A stretch of DNA of 39,102 bases from positions 16,591 through 55,692 of the forward strand of contig NZ_DIGV01000044.1 in assembly GCF_002419815.1 (NCBI RefSeq), read 5' to 3'. Origin of the DNA: Brevundimonas sp. UBA5713. GTDB taxonomy: Bacteria > Pseudomonadota > Alphaproteobacteria > Caulobacterales > Caulobacteraceae. The first letter of the stretch is position 1, and each line of letters begins with the position of its first letter. Under the pieces are notes generated by a model that saw only the letters and a list, made by a program, of their open reading frames with translations, ran no database searches and was not told the origin of the DNA. Position numbers and translations under genes: made by a program. Shown here piece by piece: positions 15,657 through 23,901 of the stretch.

Positions 15657-16541
15657 TCAAGATTTTGTGGTGATCAGGTCCATGAAGTCGTCTTCCGACA
15701 ACAATTTCAGGTTGAGCTGACGTGCACGATCCAGCTTGGATCCGGCCCCGTGGCCCACGATGACCCACTCGGTTTTGGCGGTGACCGAGGCGGTGACGCG
15801 CGCCCCGAAACGCTCGGCCAGCATCTGGGCCTCGGCGCGGGTAAAGCGGCTGAGCTGGCCCGAGAACACCACCCGCTTGCCCTTCATGGACGGCATCAGG
15901 CCGGGCACGGGCTGAAAGCGGTCGGTAAAGGATTTACCGCGCGGACGCGGGGGACGAGGCCCGGAACAGGCCGAATAACCGGCCGTGCTCATGCGGCCCA
16001 CGGCAACCTGCGTGTTCCTGGCCAGATCATGCATGCTGGTGACCTCACGCAAGCGCATGGCTTCCAGCGCCACCTCGGCGCAAACATAGGCATCCTCGCC
16101 CGCATCGTGGTGGCGAAAGGCGATGCCCAGATGGTCGCCCAAAGCGTTCAGCCGGTGGGTGCCCAGATCGGACCAGACGCGCTGGGCGACCTTGACCGTG
16201 CACAGATAGTCGAACTCGGGATAGGACAAGTCATAGGTGTCGCAGCTGGCGCGCACCACGCTCATGTCAAAGCCCGCGTTATGGGCCAGCACCATGTCGC
16301 AGGTGCCGATCCGCTGGCGTAACGACGCCAGAACCTCGGGGAACTCCGGCGCGTCTTCCACCATATCGGGCGTAATGCCGTGAATGCGGATATTGACCGG
16401 CGCAAACCGCATCTCGGGCGGGCGGATCAGATGCACCTCGCGGTCGGTAACGCGGCCATCCTCGATCCACGCTAGTCCGATGGAGCAGGCGCTGGCTCTC
16501 CGCTCGTTGGCGGTTTCGAAATCGATAGCGACGGCACGCAT
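15657..16541 (-). CDS. 3'-5' exonuclease (DnaQ/DEDDh) fused to a C-terminal BRCT domain
   Basis: A 294-residue protein. The N-terminal domain (1 to about 175) is a DEDDh exonuclease: Asp7 and Glu9 in IDFETAN, Asp92 in HNAGFDMSVV, then His145 and Asp150 in HHDAGEDA. A Pro/Arg-rich linker (about 180-205) leads to a BRCT domain (about 213-294) with MKGKRVVFSGQLSRFTRAEA, a GARVTASVTAKTEWVIVG segment and a GSKLDRARQLNLKLLSEDDF end, very similar in plan to the BRCT at the end of LigA. The start is 18 bases after the ligA stop, so both are likely made together. A role in DNA repair or end trimming next to ligation is inference from domains and context. Confidence 0.88.
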   Translation of the reverse strand: MRAVAIDFETANERRASACSIGLAWIEDGRVTDREVHLIRPPEMRFAPVNIRIHGITPDMVEDAPEFPEVLASLRQRIGTCDMVLAHNAGFDMSVVRASCDTYDLSYPEFDYLCTVKVAQRVWSDLGTHRLNALGDHLGIAFRHHDAGEDAYVCAEVALEAMRLREVTSMHDLARNTQVAVGRMSTAGYSACSGPRPPRPRGKSFTDRFQPVPGLMPSMKGKRVVFSGQLSRFTRAEAQMLAERFGARVTASVTAKTEWVIVGHGAGSKLDRARQLNLKLLSEDDFMDLITTKS

Positions 16542-16559
16542 GGTTCGCGAAAAGGACCT

Positions 16560-18890
16560 CTACCCGATGAGGGCGAGCCATTCGTCCTCGGTCAGAACCT
16601 GAACCCCATGCTTTTCGGCATCCTTGAGTTTGGAGCCTGCACCGGGACCAGCGACCAAATAATCGGTTTTTTTGGAAACGGAACCCGAGACTTTTGCACC
16701 AAGGCTTTCAGCGCGGGCTTTCGCCTCGTCGCGGGTGAAGCGTTCGAGCGATCCTGTGAAGACCACGGTCTTGCCCGCGACGGGGGTGTCAGAGCGGGCC
16801 TGCTCCATATCGGTGATGGCTGTCAGCTCGTTTTCCAGCGCCTCGACGACCTCCAGATTGTGCGGCTCGCGGAAGAAGTGGGCCAAGGCGGCAGCCGCCA
16901 CGGGACCCACGCCCGACACGCCTGCAATGGCGCTGAAAATCTCGCCGGGGCCTTCCTCGCGGGCAATGCGGGCCAGTTCAACCACCCCGGCCCAGTCCCC
17001 GGCCTTTTCAGACAAGCCGCGACGGGCAGGGGCGGCCATGCCGGCAAACACCTGCTTCAGGTTCACGTCCAGCGTGCCATCCGGCCACGGTGCGGTGGCG
17101 GGCACTTCGGTGCTGGCCAGTTGGGCAACCACGCGCGGCGACACGGCATGGGTGGCCGACAGCTCGTACCACGCTTCGGATGGCACAACCTTGGCAGCGT
17201 CGATGGCGGCGGCCTTGAGTGCGGCCCACGATCCGAAATGGCGCGCCAGAACCAGAGAGGTCTGCTCGCCGATTTCCGGAATACCCAGACCGAACAGGAA
17301 GCGGTCGAGGCTGATGGTACGGCGCGCGTCGATGCCCGCAATCAGATTGTTGACGCTGGTGTCGCCGTAACCGTCCTCGCGGCGCAGGGCCGACAGCTTG
17401 TCCTCGTCTCTGGCCAGACGGAAGATGTCGGCGGGCTGTTTGATCCAGCCGCGTTCGTGGAAGGCGATCAACTGTTTCTCGCCCAGACCTTCGATGTCGA
17501 AGGCGCGACGGCCCACGAAATGCTTCAGGCGCTCGACGATCTGGGCGTCACAGACAAGGCCGCCGGTGCAGCGGCGCTTCACCTCGTCGCCTTCACGCAC
17601 GGCCTCCGAGCCACAGACGGGGCAGGTCGTCGGGAAGATATAGGGCACGGCGTCGGCCGGGCGCTTTTCCAGCACCACGCCTAGGATTTGCGGGATCACA
17701 TCGCCCGCGCGCTGTAGGGTGACGGTATCGCCGATGCGTACATCCAGACGCTCGATCTCGTCTTCGTTGTGCAAGGTGGCGTTGCGCACCACCACACCGC
17801 CGACCGTCACCGGATGCAGACGGGCAACCGGCGTCAGGCTGCCGGTGCGGCCCACCTGAATGTCGATGCCCTCAAGCACAGTGGTGGCCTGCTGGGCGGG
17901 GAATTTGTGCGCAATGGCCCAGCGGGGGCTGCGGGCGATGAAGCCGAGGCGTTCCTGCAGGTCGAGGCGATCCACCTTGTAGACGATGCCGTCGATGTCA
18001 TAGCCCAGCGTAGCGCGGTCTTCGCCCAGCGTATTGTACAAGTCGATCAGCCCTTGGGCGCTGTCCACGCGGGCCGAGCGGTCGTTGACCTTGAAACCCC
18101 ACTCGCGGAATTTTTCCAGCGCGCCGTGTTGGGTCTCGGTAAAGGGCTCCGACACCTCGCCCCACGCATAGGCAAAGAAGGTCAGCGGGCGCTGGGCCGT
18201 GATCTTGGGGTTCTTCTGACGCAGCGATCCGGCGGCAAAATTGCGCGGATTGGCATAGGTGCGCCCGCCCAGTTGCGCGGCGTTTTTGTTGAAGGCGTCG
18301 AAGGCTTCGGTGGGGGAATACACCTCGCCACGGATTTCGATGACGGCAGGCCAGCCGCTGCCCGACAGCTGCTGAGGAATATCGGCAATGGTCTTCAGGT
18401 TGGCCGTGACGTCTTCGCCGGTCTTGCCATCGCCGCGTGTGGCTCCGCGCACCAGCACACCGTTTTCATAGCGCAGAGAGGCCGACAGTCCGTCGATTTT
18501 GGGCTCGGCCACAAAGCCCAAAGGCTCGCTGTGCGGCAGGTTCAGGAAACGGTAGACGCGGTTTACAAAGTCGCGCACGTCGCCGTCGTCAAAGGCATTG
18601 TCCAGCGACAGCATGGGCACGCCGTGGCGCACCTCGGCAAACTGTTCGGAGACGGGGGCACCGACCTTTTGCGACGGGCTGTCGATATTGGTCAGTGACG
18701 GATATTTGGCCTCGATCTCCAGCGCACGGGCCTTCAGCGCGTCGTACTCGCCATCAGAGATCTTGGGGGCGTCGTTCTGGTAGTAGGCGGCGTCATGGGC
18801 GGCCAGCTCTTCGGTCAGGCGGCGCAACTCGGCGCGGGCCTGTTCCTCGTTCATCGATGCGACGGGCAGGGGATCAAAAAGAGAGGCCAT
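16560..18890 (-). CDS. ligA: NAD-dependent DNA ligase LigA
   Basis: LigA seals nicks in replication and repair using NAD. At 776 residues it is longer than E. coli LigA (671), as is common in Alphaproteobacteria. Order of parts: domain Ia (HDAAYYQND, about 32-40), the adenylation motif with active-site Lys131 (KIDG), the OB fold (about 325-410), the zinc site Cys423, Cys426, Cys441, Cys447, then helix-hairpin-helix repeats. A C-terminal BRCT domain lies at about 698-776 (GKTVVFTGSLERFTRDEAKA). The extra length lies mostly between the zinc finger and BRCT, around 560-640. It is the first gene of a minus-strand pair with the exonuclease-BRCT gene. Confidence 0.97.
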   Translation of the reverse strand: MASLFDPLPVASMNEEQARAELRRLTEELAAHDAAYYQNDAPKISDGEYDALKARALEIEAKYPSLTNIDSPSQKVGAPVSEQFAEVRHGVPMLSLDNAFDDGDVRDFVNRVYRFLNLPHSEPLGFVAEPKIDGLSASLRYENGVLVRGATRGDGKTGEDVTANLKTIADIPQQLSGSGWPAVIEIRGEVYSPTEAFDAFNKNAAQLGGRTYANPRNFAAGSLRQKNPKITAQRPLTFFAYAWGEVSEPFTETQHGALEKFREWGFKVNDRSARVDSAQGLIDLYNTLGEDRATLGYDIDGIVYKVDRLDLQERLGFIARSPRWAIAHKFPAQQATTVLEGIDIQVGRTGSLTPVARLHPVTVGGVVVRNATLHNEDEIERLDVRIGDTVTLQRAGDVIPQILGVVLEKRPADAVPYIFPTTCPVCGSEAVREGDEVKRRCTGGLVCDAQIVERLKHFVGRRAFDIEGLGEKQLIAFHERGWIKQPADIFRLARDEDKLSALRREDGYGDTSVNNLIAGIDARRTISLDRFLFGLGIPEIGEQTSLVLARHFGSWAALKAAAIDAAKVVPSEAWYELSATHAVSPRVVAQLASTEVPATAPWPDGTLDVNLKQVFAGMAAPARRGLSEKAGDWAGVVELARIAREEGPGEIFSAIAGVSGVGPVAAAALAHFFREPHNLEVVEALENELTAITDMEQARSDTPVAGKTVVFTGSLERFTRDEAKARAESLGAKVSGSVSKKTDYLVAGPGAGSKLKDAEKHGVQVLTEDEWLALIG

Positions 18891-19028
18891 GGGGAATCGT
18901 TCGTTTGCAGGCAGTGGCAGCGGCCTGTCTTAGCATTCAATCGGGCGCTGGAATGGCAGAAAGCTCTTCTGGACAACGGCCAAAGCCTGACTAGGCTGCG
19001 CATCGACATTCTTTCCGGAGCCTGATCT

Positions 19029-19982
19029 ATGCGCCTGCTGTCTGCCAGCCTGACCATCGCTGCCATCCTCGGCCTCGCCGCGTGTGAAACCACGCCGGCT
19101 CAGGCACCTGTCGAGACAGCCGCTGCCAGCGCCGATTACACCCAGCTGATGGCTGACCTGCGCATTCTGTCCGCCGATGACATGCAGGGCCGCGACACGG
19201 GTCAGGAAGGCGGGGCCAAGGCGCGCCAATATATCGTGGATCGTCTGGAAGCGATGGGTATTGCCGCATCGTCCATGGGCCGCCTGCAGCCGTGGGAGGC
19301 GCAAGGCCGCTCGCCGGACGGGCCCAAGACCTTCAATGGCGTCAATATTCTGGGTCTGATCCCCGGCACCCGCGTGTCGGACAAATACATCGTCGTGACC
19401 GCCCACTATGACCACGTCGGCGTGCGCGATGGCCACGTCTATAACGGTGCCGACGACAATGCCTCGGGTGTGGCGACCATGCTGGAACTGGCCAAACGCC
19501 TCAAGGACAGCCCGCCGGAACACAGCGTGCTGATCGTGGCGCTGGATGGCGAGGAGCGCGGCCTGCTGGGGGCGAAGGAGTTCGTCGAAGCACCGCCGGT
19601 GCCGCTGTCCTCTATGGTGATGAACATCAATTTCGACATGACCGCCCGTGCTGATGTCGACAACTTCCTGTGGGTGACGGGCACCTATCAACACCCCGAG
19701 TTCCGCCCGCTGCTGGACCAGATTCCGGCCAACGGCAGCATTCGTCTGGCCTTCGGCAAGGACCGTCCGGAAGATACCGGTTCGGACAACTGGGTGTTCG
19801 CCTCGGACCACGGTGCCTTCCACCGCGCGGGCGTGGCCTTCCTGTATTTCGGGGTGAACTTCCACGAGGATTATCACAAGCCGTCGGACGACTATGAGCG
19901 CGTCAATCCGGCAGCCTTCCAGTCGGCCACCGAACTGGCCATCGAGGGCTTCCGTCGACTGGATGCGGGCCTGAGCCGCTAA
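19029..19982 (+). CDS. M28 family metallopeptidase lipoprotein
   Basis: A 317-residue secreted zinc peptidase. The signal peptide ends in the lipobox LAAC with lipidated Cys19, followed by Glu20, so outer-membrane sorting is expected. The M28 metal set is visible: His126 in TAHYDHVG, Asp142 in GADDNASG, catalytic Glu175 and ligand Glu176 in LDGEERGLLG, Asp203 in INFDM, and His283 in DYHKPSDD. Members are aminopeptidases or related hydrolases; the substrate cannot be read from sequence. GGAG lies about 10 bases before ATG 19029. It diverges from ligA (138 bases between starts). Confidence 0.92.
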   Translation: MRLLSASLTIAAILGLAACETTPAQAPVETAAASADYTQLMADLRILSADDMQGRDTGQEGGAKARQYIVDRLEAMGIAASSMGRLQPWEAQGRSPDGPKTFNGVNILGLIPGTRVSDKYIVVTAHYDHVGVRDGHVYNGADDNASGVATMLELAKRLKDSPPEHSVLIVALDGEERGLLGAKEFVEAPPVPLSSMVMNINFDMTARADVDNFLWVTGTYQHPEFRPLLDQIPANGSIRLAFGKDRPEDTGSDNWVFASDHGAFHRAGVAFLYFGVNFHEDYHKPSDDYERVNPAAFQSATELAIEGFRRLDAGLSR

Positions 19983-20012
19983 GCGATTTCTTGCCGTGAG
20001 GGGGGGCGGGAA

Positions 20013-20531
20013 ATGAAATGGATGATCGCGGCGGCAGGGCTTGTGGCTCTGTCGCTTTCGGGGTGCGGCCAGCAGGCTGCACCGCGAGAATCTGATGCTC
20101 AACAGGCGACACAGGCCGAGCGCTACGTTTTCGAAGTCAGCCAAGACGTAGCGGGTGTGTATGTACCCGCCAGCGACTATGCGCTGCGGAACTGGCGGCT
20201 CAAGCAAGTCAGTCTAGGGCATGCAGACGCATTTGCGGCATGGGATGCGACGGGCCGCGCGGCCAGTGCAGCTCCGGTGAAGCTGGTGTTCGAAGATCGT
20301 CAGGACATCAACGCCGAGACAGGGCAGCCAAGAACCCTGACGCTGATTTCGGCGGCGTTCGATCTGCGCGACGACAAGGTGGTTATCGAAGCCGTATCGG
20401 GCGGTCTGGGCGAAGTGCGTTTTGACGGCGCGCTGGACGGTCAGGGCGAAGCGGCCGCGCTAAAAGGCCAGCTCAAAATCGGCACCCAAATTTTCGAAAA
20501 TACAGAGCTGAAATTGAAAACGGGAGGCTGA
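20013..20531 (+). CDS. Putative lipoprotein of unknown function
   Basis: A 172-residue protein with a lipoprotein signal: Lys at position 2, hydrophobic core, lipobox LSGC with Cys18 and Gly19 after it. The mature part starts with a Gln/Ala-rich spacer, then strand-rich sequence (YVFEVSQDVAGVYVPASDYA, WRLKQVSLGHAD, PVKLVFEDRQD, RTLTLISAAFDLRDDKVVIEA) and ends in repeated strands around GLGEVRFDGALDG. The pattern suggests a periplasmic beta-sandwich or barrel. I do not recognise the family. It starts 30 bases after the M28 peptidase stop behind a G-rich ribosome site, so it is probably co-transcribed with it. Confidence 0.75.
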   Translation: MKWMIAAAGLVALSLSGCGQQAAPRESDAQQATQAERYVFEVSQDVAGVYVPASDYALRNWRLKQVSLGHADAFAAWDATGRAASAAPVKLVFEDRQDINAETGQPRTLTLISAAFDLRDDKVVIEAVSGGLGEVRFDGALDGQGEAAALKGQLKIGTQIFENTELKLKTGG

Positions 20532-20546
20532 GAAGCCTCCCGTTTC
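20517..20546. terminator. Bidirectional hairpin terminator overlapping a stop codon
   Basis: The stem AAACGGGAGGCT pairs with AGCCTCCCGTTT (20534-20545) around GAGA. The lipoprotein stop TGA (20529-20531) lies at the top of the stem, and the convergent ppiB gene ends at 20559. Confidence 0.9.
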
Positions 20547-20558
20547 CGACCTGATCGC

Positions 20559-21020
20559 TTAGGCGACTTCGGCGCGGACAATCTTGCCCGGAGCGCGCGG
20601 CGGCTCGCCCTTCGGCAGGGCGTCGATCACGTCCATACCTTCGGTGACATTGCCCCACACGGTGTACTGGCGGTCCAGGAAGCGGGCGTCGTCAAAGCAG
20701 ATAAAGAACTGCGAGTTGGCGCTGTTCGGGTCCATGGTGCGGGCCATGGAGCAGGTGCCGCGCACGTGCGGCTCGTCGTTGAATTCCTGCTTCAGGTTCG
20801 GCTTGCTCGAACCCGAGGTGCCGGTGCCCGTCGGGTCGCCGCCCTGAGCCATGAAGCCAGCGATAACGCGGTGGAAGACCACACCGTCATAGAAGCCTTC
20901 CGAAGCCAGATCGGTGATCTGCTTGACGTGGTTCGGCGCGAGGTCCGAGCGCAGCTTGATGACGACGGGGCGTTCTTGGTTGTCGCCGGTGTCGATGAAG
21001 AAGGTCAGGGTTTCGGCCAT
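20559..21020 (-). CDS. ppiB: Peptidyl-prolyl cis-trans isomerase, cyclophilin type
   Basis: A 153-residue cytosolic cyclophilin that speeds proline isomerisation in protein folding. The catalytic segment FHRVIAGFMAQGGDP (49-63) holds Arg51, Phe55, Met57 and Gln59. NSANSQFFIC (about 99-108) and GNVTEGMDVID follow in the usual order. It has no signal peptide, so PpiB-like rather than the periplasmic PpiA. Size is normal for the short bacterial form. It diverges from rlmE with 72 bases between starts. Confidence 0.95.
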   Translation of the reverse strand: MAETLTFFIDTGDNQERPVVIKLRSDLAPNHVKQITDLASEGFYDGVVFHRVIAGFMAQGGDPTGTGTSGSSKPNLKQEFNDEPHVRGTCSMARTMDPNSANSQFFICFDDARFLDRQYTVWGNVTEGMDVIDALPKGEPPRAPGKIVRAEVA

Positions 21021-21092
21021 TTGGCGCTCCTTGGCACAGCTAAATATGCGGGGGTCATAGCGGTAGAACGCGCGGACCGCTATGAAAGACGC

Positions 21093-21815
21093 ATGAGTGA
21101 GAACGAAAAGCCTGCTGATAAGCCCGTCGAACGCCGTCGTATGGTGCGTTTACCGACGGGAGGGACCGCCGCAGGGCGCAGTCAGGGCAAGAAAATCAAG
21201 ACGGCCAAGGACAAGACGCCGTCGTCGCAATCCTGGATCAAGCGCCAGCTGGCTGATCCGTGGTCGGACCGTGCGCGCGCCGAGGGCTGGCGCAGCCGCG
21301 CCGCGTTCAAGCTGATCGAGATCGACGACCGCTTCAACCTGATCAAGAAGGGCAGCCGCGTCATCGATCTGGGTGCCGCGCCGGGCGGCTGGGTGCAGGT
21401 GTGCCTCGACCGTGGCGCTTCCGAAGTGGCGGGCGTGGACCTGTTGATGATCGAGCCGATCCCCGGCGCGCATCTGATTCAGGCCGACTTTACGCACCCC
21501 GGCGTGGACCAGCAGCTGATCGACGCTCTGGGCGGTCGCCCTGATCTGGTGCTGTCCGACATGGCGCATAACACCATCGGACACCGCAAGACGGACCACC
21601 TGAAGATCATCGCCCTGATCGAGATTGCCGCCGATTTTGCCATCCGGACGCTCAAACCCGGTGGTAATTTCGTTTCGAAGAATTTTCAGGGCGGAGATGC
21701 CGGCGGCGTGCTGACGCGCCTGCGCGAAGAGTTCGAAACGGTGAAGTATTTCAAACCGGAATCGAGCCGCAAGGACAGCGCCGAAGTGTTTCTGGTGGCG
21801 CTCAACAAAAAATAG
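21093..21815 (+). CDS. rlmE: 23S rRNA (uridine-2'-O-)-methyltransferase RlmE
   Basis: RlmE (RrmJ/FtsJ) methylates U2552 of 23S rRNA in the A-loop, a late step of 50S assembly. Residues 1-45 are a basic, Lys/Arg-rich extension usual in Alphaproteobacteria. The core has Lys73 (RAAFKL), the S-adenosylmethionine site DLGAAPGGW (92-100), Asp156 (LSDMAHN), Lys196 (SKNFQGG) and a C-terminal Glu231, giving the Lys-Asp-Lys-Glu set of the family. The third motif reads SKNFQ where most members have a hydrophobic residue in place of Asn. ATG 21093 gives 240 residues; the frame is open further upstream but runs antisense through ppiB. Confidence 0.94.
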   Translation: MSENEKPADKPVERRRMVRLPTGGTAAGRSQGKKIKTAKDKTPSSQSWIKRQLADPWSDRARAEGWRSRAAFKLIEIDDRFNLIKKGSRVIDLGAAPGGWVQVCLDRGASEVAGVDLLMIEPIPGAHLIQADFTHPGVDQQLIDALGGRPDLVLSDMAHNTIGHRKTDHLKIIALIEIAADFAIRTLKPGGNFVSKNFQGGDAGGVLTRLREEFETVKYFKPESSRKDSAEVFLVALNKK

Positions 21816-21826
21816 GGAGCAGGCCC

Positions 21827-22879
21827 ATGTCTGTGCAGGTGGCGTTTCAATCCCAGTCCTCCATCTGCACGGCTGCGGGCGCGCCCTTTACAGGCAGGCT
21901 GTGCCGACTGGTGGCCGAGCGTCTGGATGACAGCACAGCGATCGGGCACCGGATTTTAAGCTGGTCCGGCAATCCTTCGCATGAAGGTGATGCCTTGCCG
22001 TTGCGGCTGATGGGCGGACTGCATGCTCTGGCCCGCGATGGGCGCAGGCCCGAATGGTCGGCCGTCTATCCGCCGAATGATACCCCTGAAGACGACAGGC
22101 TTTGGGCCTTGCTTGAAAGCCTTCTGGTCGAGGAGGCAGGCTTCCTTGACCCATGGCTGGATGGACCCCCGCAAACGAATGAGGTGGGTCGGTCGGCGGC
22201 CCTGATGTCCGGCCTACTGGTGTTGGCGGATCGGGTGAAGATGCCGTTCGCCCTCTATGAGCTGGGAGCCAGCGCGGGGCTGAACAGCCAGTTGGATCGC
22301 TATGGCTATCGGCTGGGCGAAACGCGGGCGGGAGATGATGCGTCGCCGGTTCAGCTGGCCCCGCGGTGGCAAGGAGCGTCTCCGCCGTCCGCCGAGGTGA
22401 AGGTGGTGGCGCGTCGCGCGGTGGATCGCAATCCGTTGGATGTCCGCTCCGAAGACACGCGCAAAATGCTGGCGGCCTATGTCTGGGCCGACCAGTTGGA
22501 GCGGTTGGAGCGGCTGGAAGCGGCACTCGATCTGGCGGCGCGTGACCCCGTTACGGTCGAGCGCGATGATGCGGCCGACTGGCTTGAGAACACTTTGACA
22601 GTCACCGCCGAGGCCGGCGTGTGCCGTGTGGTGATGCACACCATCGCCTTCCAGTATTTCCCGCCCGAGGCGCAGCAGCGCATTCGCGACCACATGGACA
22701 AGGTGGGGCAGGGGGCGACGCCGGAAAGCCCGCTGGCGTGGCTCAGTTTCGAGGCGTCCGCACAGGGCGGGCCGGAGCGCAGGCCGATGTTGAAACTGCG
22801 TGTCTGGCCAGGTGGCGGCGAGACGCAGCTGGCGGTGTGCCAGCCGCACGGGGCCGAGATTTTCTGGGAGCAGGGATAG
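21827..22879 (+). CDS. DUF2332 domain-containing protein
   Basis: A 350-residue soluble protein. ATAIGHRILSW-type opening followed by LPLRLMGGLHALARDGRRPEW (residues 57-77) and a Tyr-Pro-Pro motif (YPPNDTPED) are the signature of DUF2332. YELGASAGLNSQLDRYGYRL (about 144-163) looks like a methyltransferase-style Gly-rich loop, and RVVMHTIAFQYFP near 267-279 lies near the end of the fold. No activity is established for the family. It starts 11 bases after rlmE, so it is probably in the same transcript. Confidence 0.8.
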   Translation: MSVQVAFQSQSSICTAAGAPFTGRLCRLVAERLDDSTAIGHRILSWSGNPSHEGDALPLRLMGGLHALARDGRRPEWSAVYPPNDTPEDDRLWALLESLLVEEAGFLDPWLDGPPQTNEVGRSAALMSGLLVLADRVKMPFALYELGASAGLNSQLDRYGYRLGETRAGDDASPVQLAPRWQGASPPSAEVKVVARRAVDRNPLDVRSEDTRKMLAAYVWADQLERLERLEAALDLAARDPVTVERDDAADWLENTLTVTAEAGVCRVVMHTIAFQYFPPEAQQRIRDHMDKVGQGATPESPLAWLSFEASAQGGPERRPMLKLRVWPGGGETQLAVCQPHGAEIFWEQG

Positions 22880-22923
22880 GCCCTCATCAGAATCTAAGGG
22901 TGCCGAAATGCGCCACCACATTA

Positions 22924-22952
22924 TTGTGATTAAAGATTGCTTGCAATTATAT
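22924..22952 (+). promoter_or_regulatory. Candidate ohr promoter and OhrR operator
   Basis: Possible -35 TTGTGA (22924-22929) and -10 TTATAT (22947-22952) are 17 bases apart. An inverted repeat ATTGC-TT-GCAAT (22936-22947) fills the 3' half of the spacer and touches the -10, where a MarR-type repressor would block polymerase. OhrR operators are AT-rich inverted repeats in other bacteria; the match here is by position and symmetry, not by comparison with a proven site. Confidence 0.5.
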
Positions 22953-22999
22953 CGTGCACGACCATTTATGGTCCTCGACCACACTCAAGGAGGACAATC

Positions 23000-23425
23000 A
23001 TGAGCCATCTGTACAAAACCCGTGTCACCGCCGTTGGCGGTCGCGCTGGCACCATAAAGAGCGAAGACGGTATTCTGGACATGCCGCTGGCCCTGCCGAC
23101 CGGCCTCGGCGGTAAGGGCGGGGCAACCAATCCCGAGCAGCTGTTCGCTGCCGGCTATGCCGCTTGTTTTGAAAACGCCGTCATCCACGTGACCCGTCGC
23201 CAAGAGCAAAAGGTCCGCGATGGCGATATCGAAGTGACCGCCGAGGTGGGGTTGCTGCCGACCGAGACGGGCGGCTTCAAACTGTCGGTCGAAATGGATG
23301 TGGTGATCGCGGGTCTGGATCAGGCCAAGGCCGAAGAAGTGGTCCGCGCCGCCCACGAAGTTTGCCCCTATTCCAATGCGGTAAAGGGCAATATCGACGT
23401 GGTTCTGAACGTATCGGTGAAGTAA
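23000..23425 (+). CDS. ohr: Organic hydroperoxide resistance protein Ohr
   Basis: Ohr is a lipoyl-dependent thiol peroxidase that destroys fatty-acid and other organic hydroperoxides. This 141-residue protein has the OsmC/Ohr fold with both redox cysteines, Cys56 (GYAACFENAV, peroxidatic) and Cys122 (EVCPYSNAV, resolving), plus Arg15 and Glu46 that orient the peroxide. The start is set by AAGGAGG at 22987-22993, six bases before ATG 23000. A regulator of the OhrR type follows 17 bases after the stop, and a candidate operator lies just upstream. Confidence 0.96.
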   Translation: MSHLYKTRVTAVGGRAGTIKSEDGILDMPLALPTGLGGKGGATNPEQLFAAGYAACFENAVIHVTRRQEQKVRDGDIEVTAEVGLLPTETGGFKLSVEMDVVIAGLDQAKAEEVVRAAHEVCPYSNAVKGNIDVVLNVSVK

Positions 23426-23442
23426 AGCATAGAGTGGCGGCG

Positions 23443-23895
23443 ATGACAGATAGGGAACAGCACGATCCGGACGACCTGCTGCGGCTGGACCGTCAGGTGT
23501 GCTTTCCACTGTATGCCGCTACCAATCTGCTGACGCGGCTGTATGGGCCGGTCCTGGCCGAACTGGGGCTGACCTATCCGCAGTATCTGGTGTTGCTGGT
23601 GCTGTGGGAAACACAGCCGCTGTCGGTGGGGGATCTGGGACGCAGGCTTTATCTGGACAGCGGCACCTTGACGCCTCTGCTAAAGCGGATGGAGCAGGCC
23701 GGTCTGGTGACGCGCACACGCGACCCTGACGATGAACGCCGCGTGTTGATTGATCTGACCTCAGCGGGAAAAGCTATGAAGGCCAGAGCCAGCCATGTGC
23801 CGGCAACCTTGGCGGCAGGCCGCTCGACAGAAGATCTGGATGCTTTGCGGGATCAGGTGAATGAACTGGTCCGCACCCTGACACCCGGAGCCTAG
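23443..23895 (+). CDS. ohrR: OhrR, MarR-family peroxide-sensing repressor
   Basis: OhrR represses ohr until its reactive cysteine is oxidised by an organic hydroperoxide. In this 150-residue protein the sensing residue is Cys20 in LDRQVCFPLYAA, the usual N-terminal position. The winged helix follows: LTYPQYLVLLVLWE, LSVGDLGRRLYLDSGTLTPL (recognition helix) and RTRDPDDERRVLIDLT (wing). A second cysteine near the C-terminus is absent, so it is likely a one-Cys OhrR that forms mixed disulfides. It is probably co-transcribed with ohr and self-regulated. Confidence 0.93.
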   Translation: MTDREQHDPDDLLRLDRQVCFPLYAATNLLTRLYGPVLAELGLTYPQYLVLLVLWETQPLSVGDLGRRLYLDSGTLTPLLKRMEQAGLVTRTRDPDDERRVLIDLTSAGKAMKARASHVPATLAAGRSTEDLDALRDQVNELVRTLTPGA

Positions 23896-23901
23896 ACCGT
23901 G

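Noticed and set aside
18930..20207. Minus-strand open frame of 425 codons opposite the M28 peptidase
   Set aside because: Shadow frame that runs through two convincing plus-strand lipoprotein genes.
20766..21092. N-terminal extension of rlmE upstream of 21093
   Set aside because: The frame is open but lies antisense to ppiB; the conserved protein begins at ATG 21093.
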